Origin: Comamonas sp. lk
Lineage (GTDB): Bacteria > Pseudomonadota > Gammaproteobacteria > Burkholderiales > Burkholderiaceae_C
Length of the DNA stretch: 64,000 bases
Direction of reading: 5' to 3'
Assembly: GCF_900564145.1 (NCBI RefSeq)
Contig: NZ_UOOB01000001.1
Coordinates: 1,552,754-1,616,753, forward strand
In this document: one piece after another, positions 42,675-49,404 of the stretch
How positions within the stretch are numbered: the stretch's first letter is position 1
Layout of the letters: each line of letters opens with the position of its first letter
Notes under the pieces: generated by a model
Seen by the model: the letters and a program-made list of their open reading frames with translations, nothing else
Databases searched by the model: none
What the model was told of the DNA's origin: nothing
Program-made: the position numbers and the translations under genes

Positions 42675-45089
42675 ATGTCAGGACAAACCCCTTTGCCTTC
42701 CACACCGCTAGACCTGCCACTGCTGCCATTGCGCGATGTGGTGGTGTTCCCGCACATGGTGATCCCCTTGTTTGTGGGCCGCGCCAAGAGCATCAAGGCT
42801 TTGGAATTGGCCATGGAAGGCGACCGCCGCATCATGCTGGTGGCGCAGAAAACGGCCTCCAAGGATGAGCCGGCCGCGGAAGACATGTTTGATGTGGGTT
42901 GCGTCTCCACCATCTTGCAAATGCTCAAGCTGCCTGACGGCACGGTGAAGGTGCTGGTCGAAGGCCAGCAGCGCGCCCTGGTCAAGCAGGTCAACGACGA
43001 GGAAACGCATTTCACCTCTTCTGTGACGCCCGTGGAGCCTCAGGAAGGCGTTCATGAGCACAGCGAGATCGAGGCACTGCGCCGCGCCGTGACCCAGCAG
43101 TTTGACCAGTACGTCAAGCTCAATAAAAAAATCCCTCAGGAAATCCTGACCTCGATTGCCAGCATTGACGATGCCGGCCGACTCGCGGATACGATTGCGG
43201 CCCACCTGCCTCTCAAGCTGGAAAGCAAGCAGGCAGTGCTCGATCTGGTGGATATCAAGGAGCGCCTGGAGAATCTGTTTGAGCAGCTTGATCGTGAGGT
43301 CGATATCCTCAATGTGGACAAGCGCATCCGTGGCCGCGTCAAGCGTCAGATGGAGAAAAACCAGCGTGATTTCTATCTGAACGAGCAAGTCAAGGCGATT
43401 CAGAAAGAGCTGGGCGAGGGTGAAGAAGGCGCTGACATCGAGGAGATCGAGAAAAAGATCAAGTCGGCCAGAATGCCTGCGGAGGCTCGTAAGAAAGCCG
43501 AAGCCGAACTCAAGAAGCTCAAGCTGATGTCGCCCATGTCGGCGGAAGCCACCGTGGTGCGCAACTACATCGAGGTGTTGACGGGCTTGCCTTGGAGCAA
43601 GAAGACCAAGATCAAGCACGATCTGGCCAATGCCGAGGAAGTGCTCAACGAAGATCACTTCGGCCTGGAAAAGGTCAAGGACCGCATTCTTGAATATCTT
43701 GCAGTGCAACAGCGCGTGGACAAGGTCAAGGCGCCTATCCTGTGTTTGGTAGGCCCTCCTGGTGTGGGCAAGACTTCGCTGGGGCAGTCCATTGCCAAGG
43801 CCACAGGGCGCAAGTACGTGCGCATGGCTTTGGGTGGCATGCGTGACGAAGCTGAAATTCGCGGGCACCGCCGCACCTATATCGGCGCCATGCCGGGCAA
43901 GGTGCTGCAGAGCCTGGAGAAGGTGGGCACGCGCAATCCGCTGTTCCTGCTGGACGAAATCGACAAGCTGGGTATGGATTTCCGTGGCGATCCGTCGAGC
44001 GCCTTGCTCGAAGTGCTGGATCCCGAGCAGAACCATACCTTCGGCGATCATTACGTGGAAGTCGATTTCGACCTGTCAGACGTGATGTTTGTGGCGACCT
44101 CCAACTCCATGAACATTCCGTCGGCCCTGCTGGATCGCATGGAAGTGATTCGTCTCTCGGGCTATACCGAAGATGAAAAGACGAATATCGCCATCCGCTA
44201 TCTGTTGCCCAAGCAGATCACCAACAACGGTGTGAAGGAGGGCGAGCTGGATGTGACGGAGTCTGCGATCCGCGACATCGTGCGTTACTACACCCGTGAA
44301 GCCGGTGTGCGTTCGCTTGAGCGTGAACTCTCCAAGATCTGCCGCAAGGTGGTCAAGGGGCTGCAACTGGGCAAGCTGCAACCCAAGGTGGTCGTGTCGG
44401 ATGCAAATCTGGACGAGTATCTGGGCGTGCGCAAGTTCAGCTATGGCCGCGCCGAGCATAACAACCAGGTGGGCCAGGTGGTCGGTCTGGCGTGGACCGA
44501 AGTGGGCGGCGATCTGTTGACCATCGAGGCTGCGACCATGCCCGGCAAGGGTGTGATCACCCGCACCGGTTCTCTGGGCGATGTGATGAAGGAATCGGTC
44601 GAGGCTGCTCGTACCGTGGTGCGCAGCCGCTCGCGCATGCTGGGCATCAAGGATGAGGCTTTCGAGAAGAGGGACATCCACGTTCACGTGCCGGATGGAG
44701 CAACGCCCAAGGACGGCCCCAGCGCCGGTGCGGCCATGACCACGGCTTTTGTCTCTGCGCTGACGGGTATCCCCGTGCGCTCCGACGTGGCCATGACGGG
44801 TGAAATCACCTTGCGCGGCGAAGTCACTGCCATTGGCGGTCTCAAGGAAAAGCTGCTGGCGGCTCTGCGTGGTGGCATCAAGACTGTGCTGATCCCTGAA
44901 GAGAACGCCAAGGACCTGCAGGAAATTCCGGATAACGTGAAAAGCGCTCTGGAGATCGTGCCGGTGAAGTGGATCGATCAGGTGCTGAAGGTGGCTTTGG
45001 AGCGTCTTCCCGAGCCATTGACTGAGGAGGCCGTGCCCGCTGTGGCTGCTGCCGAAGCCAAGCCAGCCGGAGCTGCTATCAAGCATTGA
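42675..45089 (+). CDS. lon: Lon protease
   Basis: The 804-residue ATP-dependent protease has the N-terminal substrate domain (LPLLPLRDVVVFPHMVIPLF), the AAA+ module with Walker A GPPGVGKTS and Walker B PLFLLDEID, and the peptidase domain with catalytic Ser683 in KDGPSAG and Lys in GGLKEKLLAA. It degrades misfolded and regulatory proteins. The last 20 residues are Ala/Pro-rich and end AAIKH, encoded by GCTGCTATCAAGCATTG, which looks like a remnant of the dispersed repeat. Confidence 0.97.
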   Translation: MSGQTPLPSTPLDLPLLPLRDVVVFPHMVIPLFVGRAKSIKALELAMEGDRRIMLVAQKTASKDEPAAEDMFDVGCVSTILQMLKLPDGTVKVLVEGQQRALVKQVNDEETHFTSSVTPVEPQEGVHEHSEIEALRRAVTQQFDQYVKLNKKIPQEILTSIASIDDAGRLADTIAAHLPLKLESKQAVLDLVDIKERLENLFEQLDREVDILNVDKRIRGRVKRQMEKNQRDFYLNEQVKAIQKELGEGEEGADIEEIEKKIKSARMPAEARKKAEAELKKLKLMSPMSAEATVVRNYIEVLTGLPWSKKTKIKHDLANAEEVLNEDHFGLEKVKDRILEYLAVQQRVDKVKAPILCLVGPPGVGKTSLGQSIAKATGRKYVRMALGGMRDEAEIRGHRRTYIGAMPGKVLQSLEKVGTRNPLFLLDEIDKLGMDFRGDPSSALLEVLDPEQNHTFGDHYVEVDFDLSDVMFVATSNSMNIPSALLDRMEVIRLSGYTEDEKTNIAIRYLLPKQITNNGVKEGELDVTESAIRDIVRYYTREAGVRSLERELSKICRKVVKGLQLGKLQPKVVVSDANLDEYLGVRKFSYGRAEHNNQVGQVVGLAWTEVGGDLLTIEAATMPGKGVITRTGSLGDVMKESVEAARTVVRSRSRMLGIKDEAFEKRDIHVHVPDGATPKDGPSAGAAMTTAFVSALTGIPVRSDVAMTGEITLRGEVTAIGGLKEKLLAALRGGIKTVLIPEENAKDLQEIPDNVKSALEIVPVKWIDQVLKVALERLPEPLTEEAVPAVAAAEAKPAGAAIKH

Positions 45090-45199
45090 AGGTGTTTTTA
45101 TGAAAAATGTGGCGTTTTTCCTGAGCGCTCTCAGAACTGCGCTACAATTCGATCCATCGCAGCAAACAACGTTGTACAATGTTGGGCTTCGGTAGATAT

Positions 45200-45275
45200 G
45201 CGGGAATAGCTCAGTTGGTAGAGCGATACCTTGCCAAGGTATAGGTCGACGGTTCGAACCCGTTTTCCCGCTCCA
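45200..45275 (+). tRNA. tRNA-Gly (anticodon GCC), unit 1
   Basis: A 76-base tRNA with acceptor GCGGGAA/TTCCCGC, discriminator T and encoded CCA, D-loop AGCTCAGTTGGTAGAGC, anticodon loop TTGCCAA (GCC at 45233-45235) and T-arm GGTTCGAACCC. Two TACAAT boxes at 45143-45148 and 45175-45180 are possible -10 elements for the array. The four units are spaced exactly 134 bases apart. Confidence 0.97.
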
Positions 45276-45333
45276 GGTTTTCAGGATCTGTAGCAATGCA
45301 GATCCGGCACAGAAAGCGAAAGCTTTTTGTATT

Positions 45334-45409
45334 GCGGGAATAGCTCAGTTGGTAGAGCGATACCTTGCCAAGGTATAGGTCGACGGTTCGAACCCGTTTT
45401 CCCGCTCCA
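45334..45409 (+). tRNA. tRNA-Gly (anticodon GCC), unit 2
   Basis: Identical in sequence to unit 1. It follows a 58-base spacer that contains a hairpin (GGATCTG with CAGATCC) and a small AAGC-GAAA-GCTT stem before TTTT, likely processing signals in a shared precursor. Confidence 0.97.
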
Positions 45410-45467
45410 GGTTTTCAAGATCTGTAGCAATGCAGATCCGGCACAGAGAGCGAAAGCTTTTTGTATT

Positions 45468-45543
45468 GCGGGAATAGCTCAGTTGGTAGAGCGATACCTT
45501 GCCAAGGTATAGGTCGACGGTTCGAACCCGTTTTCCCGCTCCA
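45468..45543 (+). tRNA. tRNA-Gly (anticodon GCC), unit 3
   Basis: Identical to units 1 and 2. The spacer before it differs from the other two at two positions (AAGATCTG for AGGATCTG, and AGAGAG for AGAAAG), the only variation in the array. Confidence 0.97.
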
Positions 45544-45601
45544 GGTTTTCAGGATCTGTAGCAATGCAGATCCGGCACAGAAAGCGAAAGCTTTTTGTAT
45601 T

Positions 45602-45677
45602 GCGGGAATAGCTCAGTTGGTAGAGCGATACCTTGCCAAGGTATAGGTCGACGGTTCGAACCCGTTTTCCCGCTCCA
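45602..45677 (+). tRNA. tRNA-Gly (anticodon GCC), unit 4
   Basis: Identical to the other units; the spacer before it equals the one between units 1 and 2. After it the repeat pattern stops and tRNA-Cys follows 16 bases later, so all five tRNAs are probably cut from one transcript. Confidence 0.97.
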
Positions 45678-45693
45678 GGTTTTTTGTGATGAC

Positions 45694-45767
45694 GGCGCGA
45701 TAGCAAAGCGGTTATGCCCCGGATTGCAAATCCGGTTAGACCAGTTCGACTCTGGTTCGCGCCTCCA
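45694..45767 (+). tRNA. tRNA-Cys (anticodon GCA)
   Basis: A 74-base tRNA with acceptor GGCGCGA/TCGCGCC, encoded CCA, anticodon stem CCGGA/TCCGG with loop TTGCAAA (GCA at 45726-45728) and T-arm CCAGTTCGACTCTGG. It is the last gene before the integrase, so its 3' half is the likely attachment site of the prophage. Confidence 0.97.
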
Positions 45768-45793
45768 GATTTCTCCAAGGAAATCAACAAGTT

Positions 45794-45820
45794 AGGCCAC
45801 CCTCACGGGTGGCCTTTTTG
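45794..45820 (+). terminator. Terminator of the tRNA array
   Basis: AGGCCACCC and GGGTGGCCT form a 9-pair stem with a TCAC loop, followed by TTTTTG and TTTTT. It ends the tRNA-Gly/tRNA-Cys transcript. Confidence 0.88.
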
Positions 45821-45960
45821 TTTTTACACGCGCAAAACCCCCGCAAAAACGATGCTGACCGCGCGTCATTCGCGGTCAAACCACGCGTGGAACTTCATTC
45901 TTGCCGTCCACACGAGTACACTTTATATAGCTGTTGTTTTATACAGTGTTAGGGGTGTAT

Positions 45961-47181
45961 ATGGCGAGTGTGCGGGAGACGCGGACAGGCCGCTTTGAGC
46001 TGACCATCAGAAACAAGCTGCTGCCCAAGCCGGTGTATTTGACTTTTGAAACGCGTCCAGAGGCCGATGCTTATGGCAAGCAGGTCGACATGCTGCTAGC
46101 TGCCGGCGTTGTGCCAGCAGATCTGGCCAGGACTGATGCCGAGCCCAAGCCGACCGAAAAGCTGCGCTACATCATCGGTGCCTGGATGAATACAGGCCAG
46201 CCCGCCAAGAGTGACATGGAGATCCTGCGACTCTTGCAGATCGAGCTGGGCAAGGTGCTCATTGCCGACATCACCTACAAGTGGGCCGAGGCCTGGGTGA
46301 AAAGCATGAAGCTCGATGCGAGCAAGAACTACGCGCCCAGCACCATCCGCAAGCGGATTGGCTCACTCTCGCGCTGCTTTGACTGGTGGCTTCGGCAGGC
46401 GGACGGGGTGAACTTCGGCAACCCGCTCAAGCTGCTGCCCCGTGGTCTGGCTTCATACAACGGCAAGGACCGTGAGGAGATCGCGCAGGCCAACGCCGCC
46501 GGCGTGCCTGGTGCGCAGGCCTTGTCTGTACGTGTGGACGTGAGCCGCGAGCGGCGTCTCTTCCCTGGAGAGCAGGAGAAGATCGAGCGGGCCATGGCGG
46601 GTGAAAAGCGGCCGGATCGTGAGCGCGCTCTGGATGCGCCCGACATGCCTGCGCTCTCTGTGCTCTTTAGCTTGATCGTTTGGACGGGGTTGCGGTTGCG
46701 AGAGGCCTACACCTTGACGCGTGGCCAGGTCCAGCTCGATGCGCTCAAACTGCGCGTGCGCACCAGCAAGCAGTGGCACGGGAATGTGAAATGGCGTGAG
46801 GTGCCGGTGCGTCCGGAGCTATTGCCCGTGCTGCGTGAGTATCTGGAAGTGCTGCCGAATGAGGGTGCGGAGCAACTGATTTTCCCGTTCTGGGATGGTG
46901 ACCCTGATGAGATGGATCGTGTGTCGCACAAGCTGTCAAACCGTTTCAGGACGGTGTTTGCTTATGCTGATTGCCAGGGGCTGGCTGAGCATGATTTGCG
47001 GCATGAGGCGACCTGCCGCTGGTATGAGATGCGTCACCCGAAAACGGGTGACTGGATGTTCCGTGAGGTGGAGATACCTGGAATGATGGGCTGGGCTCCG
47101 GGGAGCAAGATGCCCCAGCGCTACGCCAGCTTCCGAGCCGAAGACTTGGCCATTCGCATGTATGCTGATGTGACTTATTGA
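45961..47181 (+). CDS. int: Prophage tyrosine integrase
   Basis: The 406-residue tyrosine recombinase has the catalytic Arg245 in TGLRLREAY, the box HDLRH (His344 and Arg347) and the nucleophile Tyr388 in PQRYASF. The N-terminal part has an AP2-like arm-binding segment and a SAM-like core-binding domain. An AGGGG box precedes the ATG. It is transcribed away from tRNA-Cys, into the prophage. The 140 bases before it contain an imperfect inverted repeat (ACACTTTATA against TATACAGTGT, about 45917-45950) that could bind integrase or excisionase. Confidence 0.92.
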   Translation: MASVRETRTGRFELTIRNKLLPKPVYLTFETRPEADAYGKQVDMLLAAGVVPADLARTDAEPKPTEKLRYIIGAWMNTGQPAKSDMEILRLLQIELGKVLIADITYKWAEAWVKSMKLDASKNYAPSTIRKRIGSLSRCFDWWLRQADGVNFGNPLKLLPRGLASYNGKDREEIAQANAAGVPGAQALSVRVDVSRERRLFPGEQEKIERAMAGEKRPDRERALDAPDMPALSVLFSLIVWTGLRLREAYTLTRGQVQLDALKLRVRTSKQWHGNVKWREVPVRPELLPVLREYLEVLPNEGAEQLIFPFWDGDPDEMDRVSHKLSNRFRTVFAYADCQGLAEHDLRHEATCRWYEMRHPKTGDWMFREVEIPGMMGWAPGSKMPQRYASFRAEDLAIRMYADVTY

Positions 47182-47229
47182 GGGTGCGGGTTCAAGCTCA
47201 TCATTACTAATGTCAGCGAAATAAATCAC

Positions 47230-48051
47230 ATGCGTCAAACAATTCCAGCGCCGGTAATCTCTGCTTGTGTAGAAGTCATATCTAGAAGAGAGAACCATTC
47301 ATCATTGAATAATCTTTTTATGCATGCTGGTGCCCCAGGTGATCCACCCATCGGTGCCAAGCCCGCAAAATGTTTAGAGTGGTTGCGTCGTGTGAATGCT
47401 GATGAGGCGGTGCAGCCCTTGCAGGTGTTGGGCAAGCTGATAGAGATGTACATGGAGGAGGATCTCCAGAAAAAAACCTTCCTTTTCGGTTCTGGCCCTG
47501 AGGAGGTTCCCACTGCAGATCAAGAGAAAATTCAGCAGGCACTGTCCAGGTGTGATCTTCAGTACGCGCGCGGCGGGAAAATTACAGGGACTCTAGGTTC
47601 ACCAACGAGAGCATTAGAGGACTTCATCAGGGCGCGTGACATACCAGCAGTTGATCTGGAGTTCAATCGAGCCCTTGCGAATGTGGAGCTGAGTCCAAGA
47701 GAGGCGGTATCAGCGGCAAGCAATATCCTTGAGAGCATATGCAAGGTCTATATTGCTGAACGTGGTTTGGAAATGCCGAATAAGCAGGACTTGAAGCCAG
47801 TATGGAACGTGGTGCGCAAAGATCTAGGATTTGATCCTGGCGCAATCGAGGATCAGGATCTACAGGTAATTCTCACTGGATTGTTTGGGGTAATCGATGG
47901 AATTGGTGCTCTTCGGACTCATGCAAGCTCAGCACATGGGCCGGGTGTGAAAACCTATAAGTTGGAGCCTCGACACGCACGACTAGCTATTCACTCAGCG
48001 CACACTGCAGCGCTCTTCATTCTCGAATCTTGGGAAAAGCGTAAGAAGTGA
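47230..48051 (+). CDS. Abortive-infection-type protein (Abi C-terminal domain)
   Basis: The 273-residue protein ends with a pattern of the Abi_C family: ESICKVYIAERG, then GIGALRTHASSAHGPG and RHARLAIHSAHTAALFILESW. Members are linked to abortive infection, where an infected cell stops growth so that phage cannot spread. Codon use and base content are clearly more AT-rich than in neighbouring genes, and it has no partner in the phage programme, so it looks like a cargo gene expressed by the lysogen. No strong ribosome-binding site precedes the ATG. Activity is inferred from the domain alone. Confidence 0.65.
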   Translation: MRQTIPAPVISACVEVISRRENHSSLNNLFMHAGAPGDPPIGAKPAKCLEWLRRVNADEAVQPLQVLGKLIEMYMEEDLQKKTFLFGSGPEEVPTADQEKIQQALSRCDLQYARGGKITGTLGSPTRALEDFIRARDIPAVDLEFNRALANVELSPREAVSAASNILESICKVYIAERGLEMPNKQDLKPVWNVVRKDLGFDPGAIEDQDLQVILTGLFGVIDGIGALRTHASSAHGPGVKTYKLEPRHARLAIHSAHTAALFILESWEKRKK

Positions 48052-48063
48052 TTTAGGGCTAGC

Positions 48064-48435
48064 TCAGGCGGGTATTGGTAGTGAGGGAAGTTGGGGTGGT
48101 TCGCGGCGCTGGCCACGTTTGCGATGCCCCTGGCTGGTCGGCAGCATCGGTGGCGGTGCAGCCTCGGCTTTGGTCGAGGCCTTGCCTTTTTTAAGCGCGG
48201 CTGCGCGGGAGCCTTGCAGCTCTGCTTTACGCTGTGCGGCTTCGCTCAGTGCCATTTCATTAAGGCACTGGAGCAGTGCTTGGCGTGGGATGACCCAGCT
48301 CTTGCCGAACTTGATGCCTGGCAGGTCGCCGCTGCGGATGCGCTCCTCTGCCGTTTCTTTGTCGCATTTCAAGAGAGAGGCAATTTGCACGGCCGTGTAG
48401 ATATCGCTATCGATGATTTGATCTGCGGCTTCCAT
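48064..48435 (-). CDS. Helix-turn-helix protein, possible excisionase
   Basis: The 123-residue protein has an N-terminal MerR/excisionase-like DNA-binding domain (YTAVQIASLLKCDKETAEER, then GDLPGIKFGKSWVIPRQAL) and a basic, Ala/Pro-rich tail. It is the last gene of the leftward operon, where excision proteins are often encoded, and is convergent with the Abi-type gene. It could instead be a general regulator. Confidence 0.55.
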   Translation of the reverse strand: MEAADQIIDSDIYTAVQIASLLKCDKETAEERIRSGDLPGIKFGKSWVIPRQALLQCLNEMALSEAAQRKAELQGSRAAALKKGKASTKAEAAPPPMLPTSQGHRKRGQRREPPQLPSLPIPA

Positions 48436-48437
48436 GA

Positions 48438-48962
48438 TCAGGCTCGCTTTCTTTGTTCTTGTTTGTAGGTTGTCAGGGTGGTCATGCTGCTGTCCGCCTG
48501 GTAGACATCGCCGCCGGCGGACTTGGTGCGGGCCACCAGGCGCTGTGCAGCCAGGTGCACTTCGCGTGCGGTGAGCTGTTGCAGCTGGTACTCGTGCAGA
48601 TCCAGCATCGCGCCCAGTGCATCCAGCTCGTGGAAGTGGATATCGCTGGGCACCCAGTTCTCGGCATAGCCGCTGCGCTCCTGGTAGGAGGCGCAGGCCT
48701 GGAGCGCGGCCGTGATGTGCTCCTGCAGGCCGCGCACGACGCCCATCTGCTCAATCTCTTGTGCTATCAGCATGCTGGAATGCAGAACCACGTATTCGTT
48801 GTGGGTGGCCACGCCTTCGCGCATGTGTGCAAAGGCTGTGCGCAGTGAGCCCATGGTCTCAGCAACCTCGGCCGGCGTGAGCTTGCTGTTGTGCTGGTTG
48901 AAGACCATCAGGGGGTTGCGCCCATGCTGTCGGGGTTGCTGGTAGAAGTGACGGCGGCTCAT
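48438..48962 (-). CDS. Hypothetical phage protein (174 residues)
   Basis: A mostly helical, cytoplasmic protein with no motif that I recognise. It contains regular hydrophobic spacing in the middle (AEVAETMGSLRTAFAHMREG, then VLHSSMLIAQEIEQM). The gene overlaps its upstream neighbour by four bases and is two bases from the next, so it belongs to the early leftward operon. Confidence 0.65.
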   Translation of the reverse strand: MSRRHFYQQPRQHGRNPLMVFNQHNSKLTPAEVAETMGSLRTAFAHMREGVATHNEYVVLHSSMLIAQEIEQMGVVRGLQEHITAALQACASYQERSGYAENWVPSDIHFHELDALGAMLDLHEYQLQQLTAREVHLAAQRLVARTKSAGGDVYQADSSMTTLTTYKQEQRKRA

Positions 48963-49168
48963 GCAAGTACCTCACCTTTTTCAGAGATCCAGTTGTCGCA
49001 GCAAGCGTGTGCCTTGACCTCGAAATGATGCTGTCTACAGAACCGCTGAAAGTAGCCAGGCATTGAATCCCTCATGAGCTGCTGCTGCAGAAAGTAGGCG
49101 CAGGTGGAGCAGCGGGGTACATGCTCCTGATAGCCAACCTTTTTCTTGAGTTGCGATAGTTTGCTCAT
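48959..49168 (-). CDS. Small cysteine-rich phage protein (69 residues)
   Basis: Cysteines in CSTC, RFCRQHH and ACCDNW suggest a single zinc-binding site. It lies in the overlapping leftward operon with 4-base overlaps on both sides. Function unknown. Confidence 0.6.
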   Translation of the reverse strand: MSKLSQLKKKVGYQEHVPRCSTCAYFLQQQLMRDSMPGYFQRFCRQHHFEVKAHACCDNWISEKGEVLA

Positions 49169-49404
49169 GCGTGAGCTCCTGCAACCAGGTCATGAAAGAT
49201 GCCCTGCAGCGCAGCCGAAGGCAGGCAAGTGCTGGGCGCGGCTCTCTTCGGTTTGCGCCGCGATTCAGGGGTGCGGTAGTGCTCGGCATAGCAGGCCTTG
49301 CACACGCTGAGAAGCGCAGAGTTCCCCCGGCCAGCGAAGAAGAACTCCTTGTCGTCTGGCCATAGTTCATTGCATTTGATGCATGGCTTTTCTGCGGTAG
49401 TCAT
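49165..49404 (-). CDS. Small zinc-ribbon phage protein (79 residues)
   Basis: Two CxxC pairs (CIKC near residue 8 and CKAC near 35) form a likely zinc ribbon, with a basic tail after them. Four-base overlaps with neighbours on both sides support a real gene. It may bind DNA or a protein; nothing more can be said. Confidence 0.6.
   Translation of the reverse strand: MTTAEKPCIKCNELWPDDKEFFFAGRGNSALLSVCKACYAEHYRTPESRRKPKRAAPSTCLPSAALQGIFHDLVAGAHA

Noticed and set aside
45200..45677. CRISPR-like look of four regular repeats
   Set aside because: Units are 134 bases with tRNA genes inside and nearly identical spacers, unlike CRISPR arrays.
45327..45795. Repeated open frames of about 60 residues across the tRNA-Gly array
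   Set aside because: They are translations of tRNA sequence; the cloverleafs explain the DNA fully.
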